64,000 nucleotides of DNA. Origin: Micromonospora chokoriensis (GTDB lineage: Bacteria > Actinomycetota > Actinomycetes > Mycobacteriales > Micromonosporaceae). Positions 61,354-64,000 of the stretch are shown one piece after another. Position 1 is the first letter of the stretch; each line of letters begins with the position of its first letter. The notes below the pieces were generated by a model. That model worked only from the letters and a program-made list of their open reading frames with translations. It had not been told where the DNA came from and made no database searches. The stretch is from contig NZ_JOAN01000025.1 of the NCBI RefSeq assembly GCF_000718555.1, positions 25,547 through 89,546 of the forward strand, given 5' to 3'. The position numbers and the translations under genes are program-made.

Positions 61354-62669
61354 TCGAGCAGGTGCAGCACCCGGGGCCGCTTGTAGCCGGCCAGCCGCTC
61401 GGCGAGAAGCTTGTCCAGCATCTCCTCCGACAACGGGCCGTCCGGTTGGACGTACGCGGTGATGCCGTCGTCCCAGACCACGACCGCCGCGGCCACCCCG
61501 GTCAGCTCGGCGACGGTGGCCTCCACCTCGGTCAGGTCGACCTTCATCCCGCCGACGGAGACCTGCGAGTCGAGTCGACCGCGCACCGTGACCAGGCTCG
61601 TGTCGGGGTCGACGGTGCCGGCGTCGCGGGTGTGCAGCCAGCCGTCCGACCAGCGGGTCGGGTCGCTCAGCCCGACGTACGGCGACGCTGGGCAGGACAC
61701 CCACAGCTCACCGCCGGACTCGCGGACCTCGATGCCGGGGGCCGGGGCGATCGACGGTCGGTGCGCTCCGTGCAGGTCGGTGCCGATCACTCCGACCTCG
61801 GTCATCCCGTACATGTTGCCCAGCGGCACCCCGTACCGGTCGGTGAACGCCCGCGCGACGGCGGCCGGCACCAGCTCGCCGCCGGTGGTCATCCTCCGCA
61901 GCTGGGGCAGCGGCCCGGCGGGTCGGGTGGAGGCTAGTAGTCCGATGTGGAACGGGACACCAAGCACGGTGGCCGGCGTGGTGCCGGCGGCGATCGAGGC
62001 CAGCACGGCGTCGCCGCTGAGCCGCTCCGGTGGCACCAGCTCGACCCCGGCGTGCAGCCCGTAGAGCAGGCCGCCGACCAGGCCCAGCACGTGCACCATC
62101 GAGGGCAGCAGGATGATCCGCTCACCGGGCAGCGCCACCCCGTCGATCCGGGTGTAGCGGTGCACCTCGGCGACCAGATCGGCGGCGGTGCGACCGATCA
62201 CCTTGGACGGGCCGGTGGAGCCGGAGCTGAGTTGGATCACGGCGTGGCCGCTGACCGCCGGACCGTCGGCGTAGCGGGTGACGCCCTCGGTGACATCGAC
62301 GAAGATCTTCAGCGCGCCACCGCCGGTGCGCAACGGCGCGACCACCACCTGCGGGGTCAGCCGGACGAGCGCCCGATCCACCTCATGGTCGGTCAGCCGG
62401 TGGTCGAGCAGGATCGCCTGCGCCCCGGCCCGCCAGGTGGCCAGCAGGTTCACCACGTACGCCACCGACGGCGGCAGCCGCAGCGCGGCGGCGCCGCCGG
62501 GGCGCAGTCCGGCGGCGGTGAGCCGGTCCTGCGCGGCGGTCACCAGCCGGTGCAGGGTGGCCCGGTCGATCGGCTCGGGCAGACGGAGACAAACATCGGT
62601 CGGGCGGCCGGCGAACAGGACTTCGTCCACCCATCCGGGGTCTGTCGCCGTAGGATCTTCTGCCGCCAC
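61281..62669 (-). CDS. AMP-forming ligase (ANL superfamily), shorter form
   Basis: The 462-residue protein has IQLSSGSTGPSKVIG as P-loop, MYGMTEVGV, GWLHTRDAGTVDPDTSLVTVRGRLDSQ and a terminal TTGKLVRS Lys loop. It is about 60 residues shorter than its two paralogues in this cluster, with loss mainly in the N-terminal part. It resembles fatty-acyl or aryl ligases that load an ACP. Start GTG 62669 has a weak SD. It is the right-most gene that can be assigned to the cluster. Confidence 0.85.
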   Translation of the reverse strand: MAAEDPTATDPGWVDEVLFAGRPTDVCLRLPEPIDRATLHRLVTAAQDRLTAAGLRPGGAAALRLPPSVAYVVNLLATWRAGAQAILLDHRLTDHEVDRALVRLTPQVVVAPLRTGGGALKIFVDVTEGVTRYADGPAVSGHAVIQLSSGSTGPSKVIGRTAADLVAEVHRYTRIDGVALPGERIILLPSMVHVLGLVGGLLYGLHAGVELVPPERLSGDAVLASIAAGTTPATVLGVPFHIGLLASTRPAGPLPQLRRMTTGGELVPAAVARAFTDRYGVPLGNMYGMTEVGVIGTDLHGAHRPSIAPAPGIEVRESGGELWVSCPASPYVGLSDPTRWSDGWLHTRDAGTVDPDTSLVTVRGRLDSQVSVGGMKVDLTEVEATVAELTGVAAAVVVWDDGITAYVQPDGPLSEEMLDKLLAERLAGYKRPRVLHLLDQLPRTTTGKLVRSTDALRSAATP

Positions 62670-62955
62670 TGCCGTTCACCGCCCAGCATCAAAGAGGGCA
62701 AATCTGCCCATCGCGTACGCTTGTCGGGGTGCTGCGGGGAACCATACGACGCACACAAGACCATTGCTAGATGCGAATGGATGGATCAAAAGAAGCGGCC
62801 AGCCGGATTGCCGACAGCCCGTTCGGCCGGCAGGATCGGGCAGGTGACTCGGCACAGCGTCACCGAGGCATGACGCCTCGTACAACCGTCGCGTGCCCTC
62901 AGCCGGACGGCCGATGGCGTCCCGGTCACCGTCCGGGCCCGCCGATTCTCTGGCG

Positions 62956-63783
62956 CTAGCCCGGTTTGATGCTGGCGAGTTGGACCAGCAGCTGAACCAG
63001 CCGGTACGCCTCGGCGACATCGACGGCGTGGAAGGCGACAGTCCGACCGCCGCCCACGCGGGTCACACCCGGCACCAGAGTGGCGAGGTCGACCATGTAC
63101 GGGCCATACAGGTCGACCTCGACGCCCAACGGCCCGGCCATCTTCGCCACGGGAATCGAGGCACGCTGGGCGATCGCGTCGGCGGCAGCGTGGCGCAGCC
63201 GCTCCCGCGCTTCCTGCGGATGCAGTGCCACTGCGGCGGCCTGGCCCAGGGTCTGCTTGACGGCGACGGTGACCGCCGATGGCACCAACTCGCTGAATTC
63301 CGCGCAGGCGGTGTCGTCTCCGCTGAGCAGGACGACCGGCGCGTCCAGGTGTCCGGCCATGGCGACGTTGAGACCGATCTCGCCAAACGATCGGCCGGCC
63401 ATTCGCACGTCGAGGACGGCGTCACTTATCGTGTGGGCCAGCACGGCAGGCCCGGCACCGGCTCGAGCGTGATAGCCGACGAGCAGAACTGCATCCGTCT
63501 GCTCGTCCAGCCCCGCGAGCATGCCCAGCGGGCGGGGTTTGCCTCGCACGAGGCGAGCACGCCGGTCAAGGTCCTCCGGCAGGATGTTCCGAAACGGTCC
63601 GTGCGCGTCGGCGACCCACACCACCGCGTCGGGTTCGGCGTCGAGGACCCCGGCGATCACCGCGTTCGCCTCGGCCGTCATCAACGCCCTACCGCGCTCG
63701 TAGTCGTAGCGGTCCGGGTTCGTCTCGGTGGGATGCACGATCCCCGAGATGCCTTCCAGATCCACCGAGATCAGCACCTTCAT
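62956..63783 (-). CDS. M55 family D-aminopeptidase (DppA-like)
   Basis: The 275-residue protein has all five predicted zinc ligands of the M55 family: D8 and E10 (VDLEGISG), H61 (DAHG), H105 (GYHA) and E134 (FGEIGLN). DppA-type enzymes release D-alanine from D-Ala-containing peptides, in the cytoplasm or with uptake systems; no dpp transport genes are adjacent. It begins with a clear ATG at 63783. Downstream 286 bases to the AMP-ligase start hold no gene. Confidence 0.88.
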   Translation of the reverse strand: MKVLISVDLEGISGIVHPTETNPDRYDYERGRALMTAEANAVIAGVLDAEPDAVVWVADAHGPFRNILPEDLDRRARLVRGKPRPLGMLAGLDEQTDAVLLVGYHARAGAGPAVLAHTISDAVLDVRMAGRSFGEIGLNVAMAGHLDAPVVLLSGDDTACAEFSELVPSAVTVAVKQTLGQAAAVALHPQEARERLRHAAADAIAQRASIPVAKMAGPLGVEVDLYGPYMVDLATLVPGVTRVGGGRTVAFHAVDVAEAYRLVQLLVQLASIKPG

Positions 63784-63886
63784 GACTACCGGACCCTACG
63801 CGCTCCCGAGCCAATGTCGACCCCGCGCGGAGCCGCCCTGCCCCACCGTGCCGACCACGCAGTCTCGGCCGCCGTCGGAAAGCGAG

Positions 63887-63966
63887 CCGTCGATCATGGA
63901 GTTGTGGTGCCTGGATCACCCGCATAGGGAGCACTTTGTCCCCCACCACAACTCCATGATCGACGG
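63887..63966. repeat. Perfect palindrome with GATCATGGAGTT core
   Basis: Arms of 23 bp (63887-63909 and 63944-63966) are exact reverse complements around 34 bases. It is related to the element at 49327-49387 in its GATCATG core. Immediately after it, (GGGGGC)n-type G-runs fill the last bases of the window. Confidence 0.8.
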
Positions 63967-64000
63967 GGGCGGGGGCGGGGGCGGGGGGCGGGGGCGGGCG

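Overview
The window is very GC-rich, densely packed high-GC actinobacterial DNA, most like Micromonospora or a close Micromonosporaceae relative. Supporting signs are an Lsr2 nucleoid protein, the long actinobacterial form of GlyA, an HspR-type operator in front of lon, Asp23-type envelope genes, many 4-nt ATGA/GTGA gene overlaps, and intergenic palindromes with a GATCATG(A/G)AGTT core. No rRNA, tRNA, CRISPR array, transposase or phage gene was seen.

The first 38 kb is mainly chromosomal housekeeping and stress biology. In order it holds: the 3' end of an ArsB-type permease; a MerR regulator; asnB with an M15-like partner; an ArsR regulator, P450 and PEP-mutase-like operon; a 2H phosphoesterase; membrane-protein remnants; a DEAD-box helicase; DoxX; Lon; Mn-catalase; an orphan response regulator; Lsr2; a four-gene Asp23/AmaP-like envelope operon; TerC; a second DoxX-like protein; FKBP; a STAS protein; an SMP-30-like protein; an L,D-transpeptidase lipoprotein; two exported sugar-metabolism proteins; a beta-helix protein; a 2-oxoacid dehydrogenase operon with a divergent Lrp/AsnC regulator; a LigD-type polymerase; a histidine phosphatase; NnrD; and glyA behind a ZTP riboswitch.

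From about 38.8 to 62.7 kb lies what reads as an uncharacterised biosynthetic gene cluster. It encodes all three committed steps to 4-hydroxyphenylglycine (hpgT and hmo at the left, hmaS at the right). A tightly overlapping 12-gene minus-strand block (60651 down to 49405) encodes two ACPs, a ketosynthase with Asn in place of an active-site His, a Cys-less ketosynthase-like protein, an AMP-forming ligase, a normal ketosynthase, HmaS, a PhyH-type Fe/2OG oxygenase, a DUF3050 haem-oxygenase-fold protein, E1-alpha, E1-beta and an ATP-grasp-like ligase. Nearby are a P450, an esterase, two more AMP-forming ligases, an MFS exporter and a phosphopantetheinyl transferase. No NRPS module is present although arylglycines are usually NRPS substrates. 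I infer an NRPS-independent route in which an acyl or aroyl chain on a free-standing ACP is extended, oxidised and possibly amidated with an arylglycine. An M55 aminopeptidase gene and a perfect palindrome end the window.
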